DNA from: Streptomyces pinistramenti
GTDB taxonomy: Bacteria > Actinomycetota > Actinomycetes > Streptomycetales > Streptomycetaceae
DNA length: 64,000 bases
Assembly (NCBI RefSeq): GCF_020564935.1
Contig: NZ_JAJCXB010000008.1
Location: 62,001 to 126,000, forward strand
Direction: 5' to 3'
Shown in pieces: positions 1-8,773 of this stretch (position 1 is the first letter of the stretch; every line of letters starts with the position of its first letter). The notes beneath the pieces are model-generated. The model saw only the letters and a program-made list of their open reading frames with translations, was not told the origin of the DNA and did no database searches. The translations under genes and the position numbers were made by a program.

Positions 1-19
1 CTGTTCCCGGTGAACAGCA

Positions 20-724
20 TCAACTGCCCTTTCCTGCCGCATCGATGAGAACCTGTGCCAGCTCGCGGGGGCGGGAAAACATGGGCCAGTGGCCGGTTGC
101 CAGCGTGGTCAGCCGCCAGTGCTCGCCGGTCAGCATCGCAGTCACCTCGTCGCTCGGTCCGGCACTGTCGGGCAGGCAGGCGAGGTAGGTCACCGGGAGG
201 CCGTCGAGCGCGCCGGACAGCACGGCCGGTTCGGTCAGGGTCGCTCCCGGATGGGGCGTGGAGGCCGCCGCGATCCGTGCGATCTGTGCGTCGCCGAGGT
301 TGTGGCCTGTGTAGTCGGCCGCGGGCAACGGTGGCCAGAATCCCGCGTGCGCGGCGAGCGACGCCTCCACTCTCGCCCGGCCTTCCGGCCAGGCGGACAC
401 GAAGGACTCGCCATCGGCCGGAACGTTGGAGTCGACGAAGACCAGGCGGGTCAGCCGGTCGCCGATGCGCTCGGCGGCCTGACCTGCCGGTATGCCCGCG
501 TAGCTGTGCCCGGCGAGGACGACGTCGCGCAGATCGCGGCGTTCGATCTCGTCGACGATGTCCTGGACGTGGGTCTGCTGCCCGGCCGGTACGCCCCGCT
601 TGTCGGCAAGGCCGGACAGCGTCAGGGGGTAGGCGTCATGGCCGGCCGCACGCAGCTCGGGCACCACCTCGTCCCATGCCCACGAGCCGAGCCACGCCCC
701 TGCAACCAGCACGAAATTCGTCAT
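20..724 (-). CDS. alpha/beta fold hydrolase (esterase-like)
   Basis: A 234-residue cytoplasmic protein of the alpha/beta hydrolase superfamily, close to the plant-type methyl esterase/hydroxynitrile lyase group in size and motifs. It shows the N-terminal FVLVAGAWLGSWAW oxyanion-hole segment, the nucleophile elbow GHSYAG (Ser74), an FVDSNVP strand and a C-terminal GHWPMFS segment that supplies the catalytic His (about residue 212). I start at ATG 724 because homology begins there; the open frame continues upstream to 1123 but only with low-complexity Arg/Ser sequence. Substrate unknown. It is divergent from the phosphatase gene that starts at 912. Confidence 0.85.
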   Translation of the reverse strand: MTNFVLVAGAWLGSWAWDEVVPELRAAGHDAYPLTLSGLADKRGVPAGQQTHVQDIVDEIERRDLRDVVLAGHSYAGIPAGQAAERIGDRLTRLVFVDSNVPADGESFVSAWPEGRARVEASLAAHAGFWPPLPAADYTGHNLGDAQIARIAAASTPHPGATLTEPAVLSGALDGLPVTYLACLPDSAGPSDEVTAMLTGEHWRLTTLATGHWPMFSRPRELAQVLIDAAGKGS

Positions 725-911
725 GCCGGCAACGTATCGGAGGGGTCTGACAATCCGGCCCCGTCCATCCGCGACGGCCGGTGCCCGGCTTCGGGCATCG
801 GCCATGCGCCGGGGCGGGCTCCCGGACCGGCTCCGCGGCCTCGCTCCGGTACCGCGGGACTCCGGTGCCACGGAGGATCGCGCATCGGACCACACGGTCG
901 GCGTGCGGCGT

Positions 912-2051
912 ATGTGCGGCACCGGCAGGGTGAGAAGGGTGATTGGGGAAACGGTCAGGCGGTGGGCGGTCTGGGCGCCGGCAACTGTGATCCTGCTGGC
1001 GGTGCTGGTGGACCTCGTGACGCCCACGCAGGTGACGACCGCGCCGCTGCTGTCCGTCGCACCGGTGCTGGCGGCCCCGGTGCTGCGCCGAACCATGATC
1101 GTCGTCGTCGGCCTGGTCGCCATGGGGGTGCATGCGCTCCTCGCCTACCTCGACGGCACGTTCGGCTGGCAGCGCGGCATCTCCAACCAGCTCACCCTCG
1201 TGGCGGTGACACTGCTGGCAATCGCGCTCAACCGCTCGCTCCGCTACGAGCACACCACCGCCCAGCACGCCAGGCGCGCCGCCGCGACCGCCGTGCAGGC
1301 CGTGCTGCCGACTCCCCCGAGCCGGCTCGGCGCGCTGCACATCGCCGCCCGTTATGTGCCTGCCGAGAGCGGGGCCCTGATCGGCGGCGACCTGTATGCG
1401 GTGCAGGACACGCCGTACGGGGTGCGGGCCATGGTCGGCGACGTGCGGGGCAAGGGGCTCAGCGCCATCGGCGCGGTCAGCGTCGACGTGGGCGCGTTCC
1501 GCTTCGCCGCAGATCAGGCGCCCGATCTGGTCCGGCTGGTCGACATGCTGGAGGAGGCCCTGCTGCGTGAGGGGCAGCGTCGGGAGGGGCTGGAGCAGTC
1601 CGAGGGGTTCACGACCGCACTCCTCGCGGAATTCGCGGCCGATCTCAGCCGCGTCCACCTGGTCAACCGGGGCCACCCGCCTCCGCTGCTCCTCACCTCC
1701 TGCGGCGACGTGACCGTCCTGGAGCCGTCGGACGAGGCGCCCCCTCTGGGCATCACCTCGCTGGGCGCATGGGCCACGACGGTGGACACCTTCGTCTTCC
1801 CTCCTGGTGCGACGCTGCTGTGCCACACCGACGGCATCACCGAGGCCCGCAATCCGGCCGGAGTCTTCTACCGGCCCGAGTCGCGCATTCCCTACCTGCT
1901 GGAACGGCGGCTGAAGTCCGCGCGCGGTGCGCAGCCCGTCGATCCCGGGACCGTCCTCGATCTGCTGATCCACGACGTCAGCCGGCACAGCGGTGGCCGC
2001 GCCCAGGACGACCAGGCCCTCCTCACCCTGCACCGCCCGCCCACCGCGTGA
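912..2051 (+). CDS. PP2C-family (SpoIIE-type) serine phosphatase with N-terminal membrane domain
   Basis: A 379-residue membrane-anchored protein. Residues about 20-105 contain three to four hydrophobic segments, followed by a short linker helix (HTTAQHARRAAATAVQ) and a SpoIIE/PP2C phosphatase domain. The metal-binding motifs GALIGGDLY, VGDVRGKG, LVNRGHPPPLLL, LLCHTDGITEARN and AQDDQALL are all present, so it is probably catalytically active. Related Streptomyces proteins dephosphorylate anti-anti-sigma factors, but no STAS or anti-sigma partner lies nearby. The start is ATG 912; GTG 930 is an equally possible start. Confidence 0.88.
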   Translation: MCGTGRVRRVIGETVRRWAVWAPATVILLAVLVDLVTPTQVTTAPLLSVAPVLAAPVLRRTMIVVVGLVAMGVHALLAYLDGTFGWQRGISNQLTLVAVTLLAIALNRSLRYEHTTAQHARRAAATAVQAVLPTPPSRLGALHIAARYVPAESGALIGGDLYAVQDTPYGVRAMVGDVRGKGLSAIGAVSVDVGAFRFAADQAPDLVRLVDMLEEALLREGQRREGLEQSEGFTTALLAEFAADLSRVHLVNRGHPPPLLLTSCGDVTVLEPSDEAPPLGITSLGAWATTVDTFVFPPGATLLCHTDGITEARNPAGVFYRPESRIPYLLERRLKSARGAQPVDPGTVLDLLIHDVSRHSGGRAQDDQALLTLHRPPTA

Positions 2052-2115
2052 CCGCGCCGCCCGGCCTGCCGTCGACGGTGCACGTGGGATTCCCCCGAAG
2101 GCCGCAAGGGCGGCG

Positions 2116-2724
2116 TCACTGTCTCCGGCTCGCAGCGGGGCGCCAGGAGGTCAGTCCGCCCGTGGGGGTGCGGGCACGCCAGGCGAGGTACTCGGGGTAG
2201 CTGCGTACCGCGTGCTCCAGGACGGCTTGGTAGACCCACACTCCCGGCAGCGGATCGCCCTGCTCGGCGGCGCCCTCCTTGACGGCGAGGATCGCGTCGC
2301 GGGTCTCGTCGGTCAGGGCGTCCCGCAGCGGTCCGACGAGGTCGGCGGCGCGGGGTCCGGGGTGGTCGTGGGGGAGCCACCACATGTCGATCTGCCAGGT
2401 CCGGTCGGTGTGGTCCTCGTAATCGAGGCGCCAGTAGAGCCCCTTGTCGTCCAGGTCAAGGGCGTTGGTGAACCGGAGTCTTCGCACGCCGGGAAGCCCG
2501 GCGCACGGGGTGAGCGCCGCGAATCCCTGGGCCGCGGAGGGGGTTTCGGAGGAGATCTCCAGGTCGATGTCCGGCTCGACGACCAGGTCGAGCGCCACGG
2601 ATCCGACGAGTACGGGGGTACCGAGTGGGCGCCACCGTTCGGTCAGTCCCAGCGTTGTGAGGATGCCGAGGGCATCCGTGCGGCGGTGCCGGGCGCGCTC
2701 CCGGCGCGCGGTTGAACTGTCCAT
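2116..2724 (-). CDS. nucleotidyltransferase-fold hypothetical protein
   Basis: A 202-residue soluble protein. Residues about 30-60 (GTPVLVGSVALDLVV followed by EPDIDLEI) look like the Gly-Ser and Asp-x-Asp elements of the minimal nucleotidyltransferase fold. The C-terminal part (KEGAAEQGDPLPGVWVYQAVLEHAV) has the character of the helical region that follows this fold. I infer a nucleotidyltransferase-like protein of unknown substrate. The chosen start ATG 2724 is the first residue of consistent coding character; an upstream extension of the frame is Pro/Arg-rich and looks spurious. Confidence 0.6.
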   Translation of the reverse strand: MDSSTARRERARHRRTDALGILTTLGLTERWRPLGTPVLVGSVALDLVVEPDIDLEISSETPSAAQGFAALTPCAGLPGVRRLRFTNALDLDDKGLYWRLDYEDHTDRTWQIDMWWLPHDHPGPRAADLVGPLRDALTDETRDAILAVKEGAAEQGDPLPGVWVYQAVLEHAVRSYPEYLAWRARTPTGGLTSWRPAASRRQ

Positions 2725-2812
2725 CCGTAGAGGGTAGATGGGGCCGGGCAGGGCCGTCCCGAGCCCGTGATCCGACGCCGGGATGCGTCGTGCCCGTCCG
2801 GGCCGGCACCGG

Positions 2813-3379
2813 TCAGTCCGTTCCGGTGGGTCGGGTTCCGGCGGTGGGTGCGGTCCGGCACATCGGGCAGCGGTCCGTGCCGTCCCAGCCTTCCCAGCCG
2901 AACACCGCGGGTGACAGGGGCCGGTTCTCCAGTTCGTTGCGGACCGCAACGCGGTAGTGCCAGACGGCGCCGATGTAGTGGTGGTAGACGTCGTGGAACG
3001 CGGGTGAGGAGGGTGCGGCGCCGGTGGCGACGGTGCGTTGGAGGGCACGGAGCCGCTCGAACATGGCCTGCCCGGCGCCGGCGACTGCCGTGGAGGCGTC
3101 GATGAACAGCCGCTCGCGCACGTCGTAGAGCGCGGCGTCGGTCAGCGCGGCGCGGGTGGCGGCCTCCAGGTCGGCCTCGGCGCCGGGGGCCTGGGCGATC
3201 TGGCGCAGGCGCGCGTGGCAGGCCCCGGCGGCCGAGATGAACTCGGTGTAGACGGCACGCCGCCGGGCCTCCGCGCCCTGGTCGTCCTCGCGCCGGTGGC
3301 GCAGGTAGTCGGCCAGAACGGTGCCGGTGATGGCTATGGAGCCGCCGCTGACCGTCGCGACGAGTGTCCCCCAGTCCAC
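2813..3379 (-). CDS. hypothetical membrane-anchored protein
   Basis: A 188-residue protein with an N-terminal hydrophobic segment (residues about 5-27, WGTLVATVSGGSIAITGTVL) followed by RHRRE, so it is probably a single-pass protein with a cytoplasmic helical body. The rest is Ala/Arg-rich and helical. The last 25 residues contain CPMC, a possible half metal site. Proteins of this type are common and uncharacterised in Streptomyces. I assign no function. Confidence 0.6.
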   Translation of the reverse strand: MDWGTLVATVSGGSIAITGTVLADYLRHRREDDQGAEARRRAVYTEFISAAGACHARLRQIAQAPGAEADLEAATRAALTDAALYDVRERLFIDASTAVAGAGQAMFERLRALQRTVATGAAPSSPAFHDVYHHYIGAVWHYRVAVRNELENRPLSPAVFGWEGWDGTDRCPMCRTAPTAGTRPTGTD

Positions 3380-3477
3380 GCTTCTTCTCCCCCTGTGCCG
3401 GTGGTGATCCCGAGGGTGAATCTACGGAATCCGCGGGCCCGTTGGAAGGCGGGACGTCCGGGGGTGCTCAGGGATGT

Positions 3478-3960
3478 TCAGTGGTCCATGTGGGCGGCGA
3501 TCTCCTCCGCGCAGGCGTGCAGGGCCGGTACGTGCGAGCGCAGTGCGTCGGGTTCGGTGAGGGCGACGGCGGCGCTCAGGGAGACGGCCAGGCGCGGTGC
3601 GTCGCCGGTGGGGGCGGGCACGGGTACGGCGATGGAGCGGACGCCGACCTCGCTCTCCTCGTCGGCTTCGGCCCAGCCCTGGGCCCGTACCCGGTCGAGT
3701 TCTGCGCGCAGCGCGTCCGGGTCGGTCGGGGTGCGGTCGGTGGCCTGCCGCAGCCCGGCGGTGAGGAGTTCCTCGCGCTCGTTCGGCGGCAGCGCGGCGA
3801 CCAGCGCCTTGCCGAGCGAGGTGGCGTGCCAGGCGTTGCGGGTGCCCTCGGCGCTGTGGAGCTGGAGGTGCTGGGTGCCCTGTGCGGTCAGGACGAGCAG
3901 GACGTCACGGTCGGAGAGGATGCCGGCGATGGCGGGCAGGCCGGTGTGCGGCTCGCGAGG
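3478..3960 (-). pseudogene. IclR-family regulator remnant (effector domain only), fused in frame to an MFS fragment
   Basis: The C-terminal about 150 residues of this reading frame match an IclR effector-binding domain: NAWHATSLGKAL, LTAGLRQATDRTPTD, EESEVGVRSIAVPV and a closing AEEIAAHM. The N-terminal winged-helix DNA-binding domain expected in a roughly 260-residue IclR protein is absent. Upstream, the same open frame runs without a stop into the C-terminal third of an MFS transporter. The boundary is somewhere in 3920-3990. Without the HTH this cannot work as an ordinary regulator. I read it as a deletion product; the open frame means an expressed chimera cannot be excluded. Confidence 0.7.
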
Positions 3961-4352
3961 TGGCCGGCTGCCCGGTCGCGGCACCCGGGCGGGCGGGGTG
4001 CGGGGTTCGCGGACGGCGAGCACGAGGGCGGCGGAGAGCAGGGTACCGGCCGCCATGAGGGCGAAGGCGCCGCCGTCCCCCAGGGACGTGCCGCGTATCC
4101 AGCCCACCAGGTAGGTGCCGGCGAAGGAGCCGAGTGCACCGAGGGAGTTGACCAGTGCGACGGCCGCGCCGGAGACTCCGGCCGGGGCGAGCGCGGTGAC
4201 CAGGGCGAAGCAGGGGCCGTAGGGCGCGTAGAGGCACAGTCCGGCCACGACGAGCAGGGCGAGTGCCGCGGGGAAGTGCGGTCCGGCGGCGTAGGAGCCG
4301 AACAGGGCCAGTCCGCCCGCGGCCAGCCACGGCCGGACGGCGATCCGGCAGC
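3961..4352 (-). pseudogene. MFS transporter remnant (last three to four transmembrane segments)
   Basis: Reading the minus strand from about 4352 gives VRPWLAAGGLALFGSYAAG, then ALALLVVAGLCLYAPYGPCF, PAGVSGAAVALVNSLGALGSF and FALMAAGTLLSAALVLAVREP. These are the terminal helices of an MFS permease of the MhpT/NarK/phthalate-transporter kind. At least the first eight helices are missing. Upstream of 4352 the homology ends and a dehydrogenase fragment begins on the other strand, so a breakpoint lies at about 4345-4368. It stays open into the IclR remnant downstream. Confidence 0.65.
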
Positions 4353-4365
4353 GTCCGCTGCACCC

Positions 4366-4667
4366 TCCGCACCGAGGCCCTGCTCGCCGAGACCGCCACG
4401 GGCCGCCTCCGCGCCGCCCTCGACGTCACCGACCCCGAGCCGCTTCCCGGCGACCACCCCTTGCGGCACGCGCCCGGCGTCCTCATCACGCCCCATGTCG
4501 CAGGCGGCTCGGCCGCGTTCCGCCCGCGCGCCGGACGGCGGATCGTGGAGCAGGTACGCCGGTGGGCCACCGGGGAGCCGCTGCTGCACCCGTCCCCTGC
4601 CGTCGCGACGCCCCTGACCTCGGCTCTTGCGGACCGACGCGAGATACCCGCCGCCGCGTTCATCTGA
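4366..4667 (+). pseudogene. D-isomer-specific 2-hydroxyacid dehydrogenase remnant (C-terminus)
   Basis: In this plus-strand frame TEALLAETATGRLRAALDV is followed by DPEPLPGDHPL and PGVLITPHVAGGS, ending with an EQVRRWATGEPL helix. That is the C-terminal quarter of a D-2-hydroxyacid dehydrogenase, including the catalytic His of the TPHVAG segment. The substrate domain and the Rossmann fold (about 230 residues) are missing because the sequence upstream switches to the oppositely oriented MFS fragment. No credible start codon or ribosome site exists. It is a dead gene end left by a rearrangement. Confidence 0.72.
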
Positions 4668-5030
4668 CAAGATCGGCACCGAGGCCCTGTCCCCGCCCGG
4701 CCCGCAGCGATCACGGGCCGCACAGTGGCGCGCCGGGCCCGTGACACGCGGCCCGGCGGCGGCCGGCACGAGGCGGACGGACCACTGCCCTGGGGCAGGG
4801 CCGTCCTGCGCGTCGGCCCGGGGCAGGCACTCAACCATCCTTGCCGAGCAAGACGACAGGACACAGATGCACTTCGGGACACTCCCTTCGACAAGGGGCG
4901 CCCGGCCGATGGGGCACCGCACACCGGAGAGCCGGAACGCCGGGGGACGGATATCAGCGACAGGCCGCCGGGCGACATCACTCCCGTGGGAGACAAGAGG
5001 GGCACGAGCGGCGCTGCGGGAGGGCGCGCG
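4668..5030 (+). other. intergenic stretch, no gene recognised
   Basis: About 360 bases between the dehydrogenase remnant and the VanZ gene. The frame of the VanZ protein is open through much of it but encodes low-complexity Arg/Gly/Pro sequence, and a ribosome site (GGGAGG, about 5018-5024) marks the later ATG. I see no structured RNA or clear promoter. Confidence 0.5.
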
Positions 5031-6242
5031 ATGACCGGCGCATACATCCTGCCGCTCAGCACGGCGGCACTGCTCTTCCCCGTCCTCGCGGTGCTGATGT
5101 CGGTGCCCATGGCGATCGTGCTCTACCGGCGGCACGGCATCATGACCCGCTGGCGGACTCTGTCCCTCTACGGCTGTGTCTATTACGGCATTTCGGCCCT
5201 CTGCCTGGTCGTGGTGCCGCTTCCGGGGCCGACGGTGGACGTCTGCAAGGCGTTCCCGTCCTTCGGCAAGCCGCAGTTCATGCCGGGGAGTTTCATCGAG
5301 GACATGTGGAAGGAGGCGCACCACCACGTCTCCTTCGGCGCGCTCATCCTGCACAACCCCGCCTTCTGGCAGACGGTCTTCAACCTGCTCCTGCTGCTGC
5401 CCCTCGGAGTCTTCATCCGGCTGCACGTCCGCCGCGGCCTCCTTGCCGCCACGGCCGCGGGCCTGCTCGTCTCGCTGTTCTTCGAACTGACCCAGTTCAC
5501 CGGGCTGTGGGGGATCTACCCGTGCCCGTACCGGCTCTTCGCGGTGGACGACCTGCTGGCCAACGCGGCGGGTGCGTCGATCGGCTGGGCGCTCGCCGGG
5601 CCCCTGGCACGTCTCCTGCCGGATCTTGACTCGCTGGACGACCGGGCCATGGCCGCCTACGACATGGTCCCGTTCGGGCGTCGGCTGGTGGCGCTGGTGG
5701 TGGACATGACGGGCCTGGTGGTACTGGCCGTGCCCGCCACCTTCGCCGTCCACGTCGTCTCCGATGCCCGCCAGGCTCTGCTGACACCGGTCTTCGTCCT
5801 GGCACTCTGGTTCGTGCTGCTGCCGTGGCTGACCGGCGCGACGCCGGGCAAACACGCGCTGCTGCTCCGCCTCACCGGCCCCGACGGAGCCCGGCCCGGC
5901 CTCGGTTCCCTGGCCCTGCGGGCGGCCGTCCTGGCCGCTCCCCTGGGCGTCACCGCCCTGTTCCTGGCCGCGGTCGCCGCCCGCACCGGCAACCCCATGT
6001 CCCGGGGCCTCGCCGGACTGCTGGCCGTTGCCGTGCTCGGGTGCGGGGCCGCCGTGGTCTGTCTGGCGCTGTACGCCTGGGGTGTCCGGGACGCCCGCCG
6101 GCATCCCGAGCGGCTGGGTCGGCACGAGGTCTGGTCCGGCGTGACGAACGAGGCGCTGCCGCACCTGCGGGCGCGCAAGCGGAACGCCCCCGGCGCGGAC
6201 GATACGCAGCCGCAGACGGAGCGGGCGCGCTCCGCGCCGTGA
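5031..6242 (+). CDS. VanZ-like and RDD two-domain membrane protein
   Basis: A 403-residue polytopic membrane protein. The first half (residues about 1-195) is a VanZ-like domain: FNLLLLLPLGVFIRL, SLFFELTQFTG, then FAVDDLLANAAGASIGW, the family signature. The second half is an RDD domain: FGRRLVALVVDMTGLVVL, then LPWLTGATPGKHALLLRL. VanZ-like proteins are linked to low-level glycopeptide resistance and envelope physiology; RDD domains to small-molecule transport or stress. The joint role is unknown. ATG 5031 is preceded by GGGAGG. The tail (about 40 residues) is charged and cytoplasmic. A strong hairpin follows the stop codon. Confidence 0.85.
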   Translation: MTGAYILPLSTAALLFPVLAVLMSVPMAIVLYRRHGIMTRWRTLSLYGCVYYGISALCLVVVPLPGPTVDVCKAFPSFGKPQFMPGSFIEDMWKEAHHHVSFGALILHNPAFWQTVFNLLLLLPLGVFIRLHVRRGLLAATAAGLLVSLFFELTQFTGLWGIYPCPYRLFAVDDLLANAAGASIGWALAGPLARLLPDLDSLDDRAMAAYDMVPFGRRLVALVVDMTGLVVLAVPATFAVHVVSDARQALLTPVFVLALWFVLLPWLTGATPGKHALLLRLTGPDGARPGLGSLALRAAVLAAPLGVTALFLAAVAARTGNPMSRGLAGLLAVAVLGCGAAVVCLALYAWGVRDARRHPERLGRHEVWSGVTNEALPHLRARKRNAPGADDTQPQTERARSAP

Positions 6243-6249
6243 GGCGGCC

Positions 6250-6299
6250 CTGCCCCGTGACCGGACGCCGCGCGTACCTGCCCACCGGTCACGGGGCAG
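6250..6299 (+). terminator. hairpin terminator after the VanZ-RDD gene
   Basis: Perfect 15-bp inverted repeat: CTGCCCCGTGACCGG at 6250-6264 and its complement at 6285-6299, with a 20-base loop, starting 8 bases after the stop codon. No U-tract follows, as is common for Streptomyces terminators. Confidence 0.75.
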
Positions 6300-6412
6300 C
6301 GCAGCCCGTCGGACCGATTGGCCCGGTCCTTCGCTCAACTCCGGGGCCCAGCACCGCGTCACTCCCCCCACAGGGGCGCAACCGGCCCCATGAGTGACCG
6401 GAGGTTCGACGG

Positions 6413-7633
6413 ATGAGACATCGGACGACACACAAGGCGTTACTCGCTCTTGCGGTGACCGCCTCGGTAGGGGCCATGTCCCTCGCCCCCGCCCACGCGA
6501 TGGGCGCAGCCCCCGGGGGCCACCCCCTGGACCCGGCCGCGGCCGCCGCGCCGGCCCGCTCGCACGACGCCACGCAGGCCGCGCTGGAGAAGGCGGTGAA
6601 GGCGGGCGGGCTGCCCGGCATCGAGGCCGAGGTCCGCGACCGTGCCGGCACCTGGAACGGATCGGCAGGTGTCGCGGACACCGCGACCGGTCGGAAGCGT
6701 TCGGCGGCGGAGCATTTCCGGGCGGGCAGCATCACCAAGATGTTCGTCGCGACCGTCATCCTTCAGCTGGCGGACGAGAGCCGGCTGAGCCTGGACGACA
6801 CCGTCGAGAAGTGGCTGCCCGGCCTGGTGCGGGGCAACAAGAACGACGGCCGCACCATCACCCTGCGGGAACTGCTCAACCACACCAGTGGCCTGTACAG
6901 CCACACCGATGACGAAGAGTTCAAGGCCAACGCCTCCGGCAAGAACTTCCCCCGGCACCGCTACGACACGTACACGCCCGAGCAGCTCGTGGCGGTCGCG
7001 ATGCGGCATACGCCGAAGCCCCGTGCCGAAAAGAAGCCGTGGTACTCGAACACCAATTACGTACTCGCCGGGATGATCATCGAGAAGGCGACCGGACATT
7101 CCTACGCGTACGAGGCGACCCGGCGCATCATCAAGCCGCTGAAGCTGCACGGCACGTCATTTCCCGGCACCGCGGCGCAGCTGCCGTCGCCGCACCCCGT
7201 CGCCTACTCACGGCTCCACGACGAGAACCCCGACGCCCCGATCCACGACGCAACCGAGCAGAACATGTCCTGGCTGGGCGCATCGGGCGAGCTGATCTCC
7301 ACGACCGGCGACCTCAACCGCTTCGAACGCGCCCTGATACGCGGGGAGTTGCTGCCTCCGGCGCGGATGAAGGACATGCTCGAAGAGGTACCGGCGGACA
7401 ACCTCACAGGCTTCGGGCTCGGCGTCGAATTCGCCACCCTGACCTGCGGCGTGAAGGTGGTGGGCAAGACCGGAAGGACCAACGGCTCGCTCTCCGGCGT
7501 GGTCGGCACCGCCGACGGCGAGCACCAGCTGACCTTCAACATCAACGGCGACTGGCTGACGGACTCCTCGGTCTACGTCAACGTCATCGAGGCGGAGTTC
7601 TGCGGAAAGGCCCCGGCGGGCACGAGCCGCTGA
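6413..7633 (+). CDS. secreted serine hydrolase (beta-lactamase class C / D-Ala-D-Ala carboxypeptidase family), TTA-containing
   Basis: A 406-residue exported protein. Residues 1-29 form a Sec signal peptide (charged start, ALLALAVTASVGAMSLA core, AHA cleavage site). The penicillin-recognising catalytic motifs are complete: SxxK as SITK (Ser106, Lys109), YxN as YSN (211-213) and KTG (352-354). It is probably an active D,D-carboxypeptidase or esterase of cell-wall peptides. The start ATG 6413 has GGAGG at 6400-6404. Leu10, inside the signal peptide, is encoded by TTA (6440-6442), which makes translation depend on the bldA tRNA in Streptomyces. Confidence 0.9.
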   Translation: MRHRTTHKALLALAVTASVGAMSLAPAHAMGAAPGGHPLDPAAAAAPARSHDATQAALEKAVKAGGLPGIEAEVRDRAGTWNGSAGVADTATGRKRSAAEHFRAGSITKMFVATVILQLADESRLSLDDTVEKWLPGLVRGNKNDGRTITLRELLNHTSGLYSHTDDEEFKANASGKNFPRHRYDTYTPEQLVAVAMRHTPKPRAEKKPWYSNTNYVLAGMIIEKATGHSYAYEATRRIIKPLKLHGTSFPGTAAQLPSPHPVAYSRLHDENPDAPIHDATEQNMSWLGASGELISTTGDLNRFERALIRGELLPPARMKDMLEEVPADNLTGFGLGVEFATLTCGVKVVGKTGRTNGSLSGVVGTADGEHQLTFNINGDWLTDSSVYVNVIEAEFCGKAPAGTSR

Positions 7634-7954
7634 ACACCGGCCCCCGATGACACCGACGCCTCCTCCGGTTCCCCGGCTCAGCGCCACGGCCTTCGGCCCC
7701 GCAGCTCCACCGGAGGCCGTGGCGGCCAGAGCCGCCGCGTCTGAACAGAAAACCCTCGCCGGCGCCCCGCGAAATACCACCGTACGGCCCTTCGGGGCAC
7801 GCTTCCCCGCCCGTTGCCGCACGCCCGGCGACCGGTTCCCGCTCCCACTCCCCCAGCCCCTGCCACCCCCCTCCCACGCCCTTCCCCCACACAGCCCGGT
7901 CTGGGCTTTCGCACGTCCAGGGCCTACCGTCCCCGCTACGTGAAAGGGGGTCCG
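7634..7954 (+). other. intergenic stretch without a recognised gene
   Basis: About 320 bases, C-rich on the plus strand (runs of CCCC near 7850-7890). It presumably holds the terminator of the hydrolase gene and the promoter of the methyltransferase gene. I see no ORF with coding character and no clear hairpin with long arms. Confidence 0.4.
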
Positions 7955-8737
7955 ATGGACCGGAACATCCGCACCGTCGACGACGTACTGCGGCTCCTGG
8001 ACGGCCTGTTCGCGCCGGAGGCCGACCGCTGGACGGCAGGCGCGGCCACCTGGTGGGACGGCTTCTACGGCGACCGTGCCAAGCCCGTGCCGTTCTTCGT
8101 CGCGAAACCGGACGAAAACCTGGTCTCCTATCTCGACCGGGGCCTGATCGCACCGGGCCGCGCCCTGGATCTCGGCTGCGGCCCCGGCCGCAACAGCCTC
8201 CACCTCGCCTCCCTGGGCTTCGACGTGGACGCGGTCGACCTCTCACCGGCCGCCATCGCCTGGGCCGAGGAGCGGGCCCGCGAAGCCCGGACCGGCATCC
8301 GGTTCCACTGCGGCGACGCCTTCACCCTCACCACCACCGAGCTGAGCGGCCCGTACGACGTCATCCACGATTCCGGCTGCTTCCACCACCTGCCGCCGCA
8401 TCGCCGCATCAGCTACCTCGCCCTGCTCGACCGCGTCCTCGCCCCCGGCGGCCATCTCGCCCTCACCTGCTTCGCGGCCGGAGCAATGGGCTGCGAACTC
8501 CCCGACGCGGACTGCTACCGCGAACGCCGGCTCCACGGCGGGCTCGCCTACACCCCGGAGGCGTTGCGCGCGATCTTCGCCGATCTGACGGAGATCGAGC
8601 TGCGCCGCATGCACGACGAGCCGGACGACTCCCCGCTCTTCGGCGAGCCCTTCCTGTGGACGGCCCTCTTCCGCAAGTCCCGCCCGGACCCGGCCGGTTC
8701 CGGCACCCAGCCGCCCCCGGAACGGCGGCAGGAGTGA
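7955..8737 (+). CDS. class I SAM-dependent methyltransferase
   Basis: A 260-residue cytoplasmic protein. Residues about 65-75 (ALDLGCGPGRNSLHLA) are the SAM-binding motif I; VDAVDLSPAAIAWA is the acidic loop; YDVIHDSGCFHHLPPHRR and LAPGGHLALTCF are motifs IV-VI. The small-molecule substrate is not evident. ATG 7955 is preceded by AAAGGGGG, a good ribosome site, and the longer upstream frame is Pro-rich and unlikely. It is convergent with the next methyltransferase, with 36 bases between the stops. Confidence 0.87.
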   Translation: MDRNIRTVDDVLRLLDGLFAPEADRWTAGAATWWDGFYGDRAKPVPFFVAKPDENLVSYLDRGLIAPGRALDLGCGPGRNSLHLASLGFDVDAVDLSPAAIAWAEERAREARTGIRFHCGDAFTLTTTELSGPYDVIHDSGCFHHLPPHRRISYLALLDRVLAPGGHLALTCFAAGAMGCELPDADCYRERRLHGGLAYTPEALRAIFADLTEIELRRMHDEPDDSPLFGEPFLWTALFRKSRPDPAGSGTQPPPERRQE

Positions 8738-8773
8738 CGCGCATACGCCCGCCGGACGCGCCCCGGCACCGGC

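Noticed and set aside
724..1123. N-terminal extension of the alpha/beta hydrolase frame
   Set aside because: Arg/Ser/Thr low-complexity sequence, and it overlaps the divergent phosphatase gene; homology starts at ATG 724.
7690..7710. CCTTCGGCCCC segment similar to the GGGCC palindromes of the dormancy cluster
   Set aside because: Only a half match, and such strings are expected by chance in DNA of this GC content.
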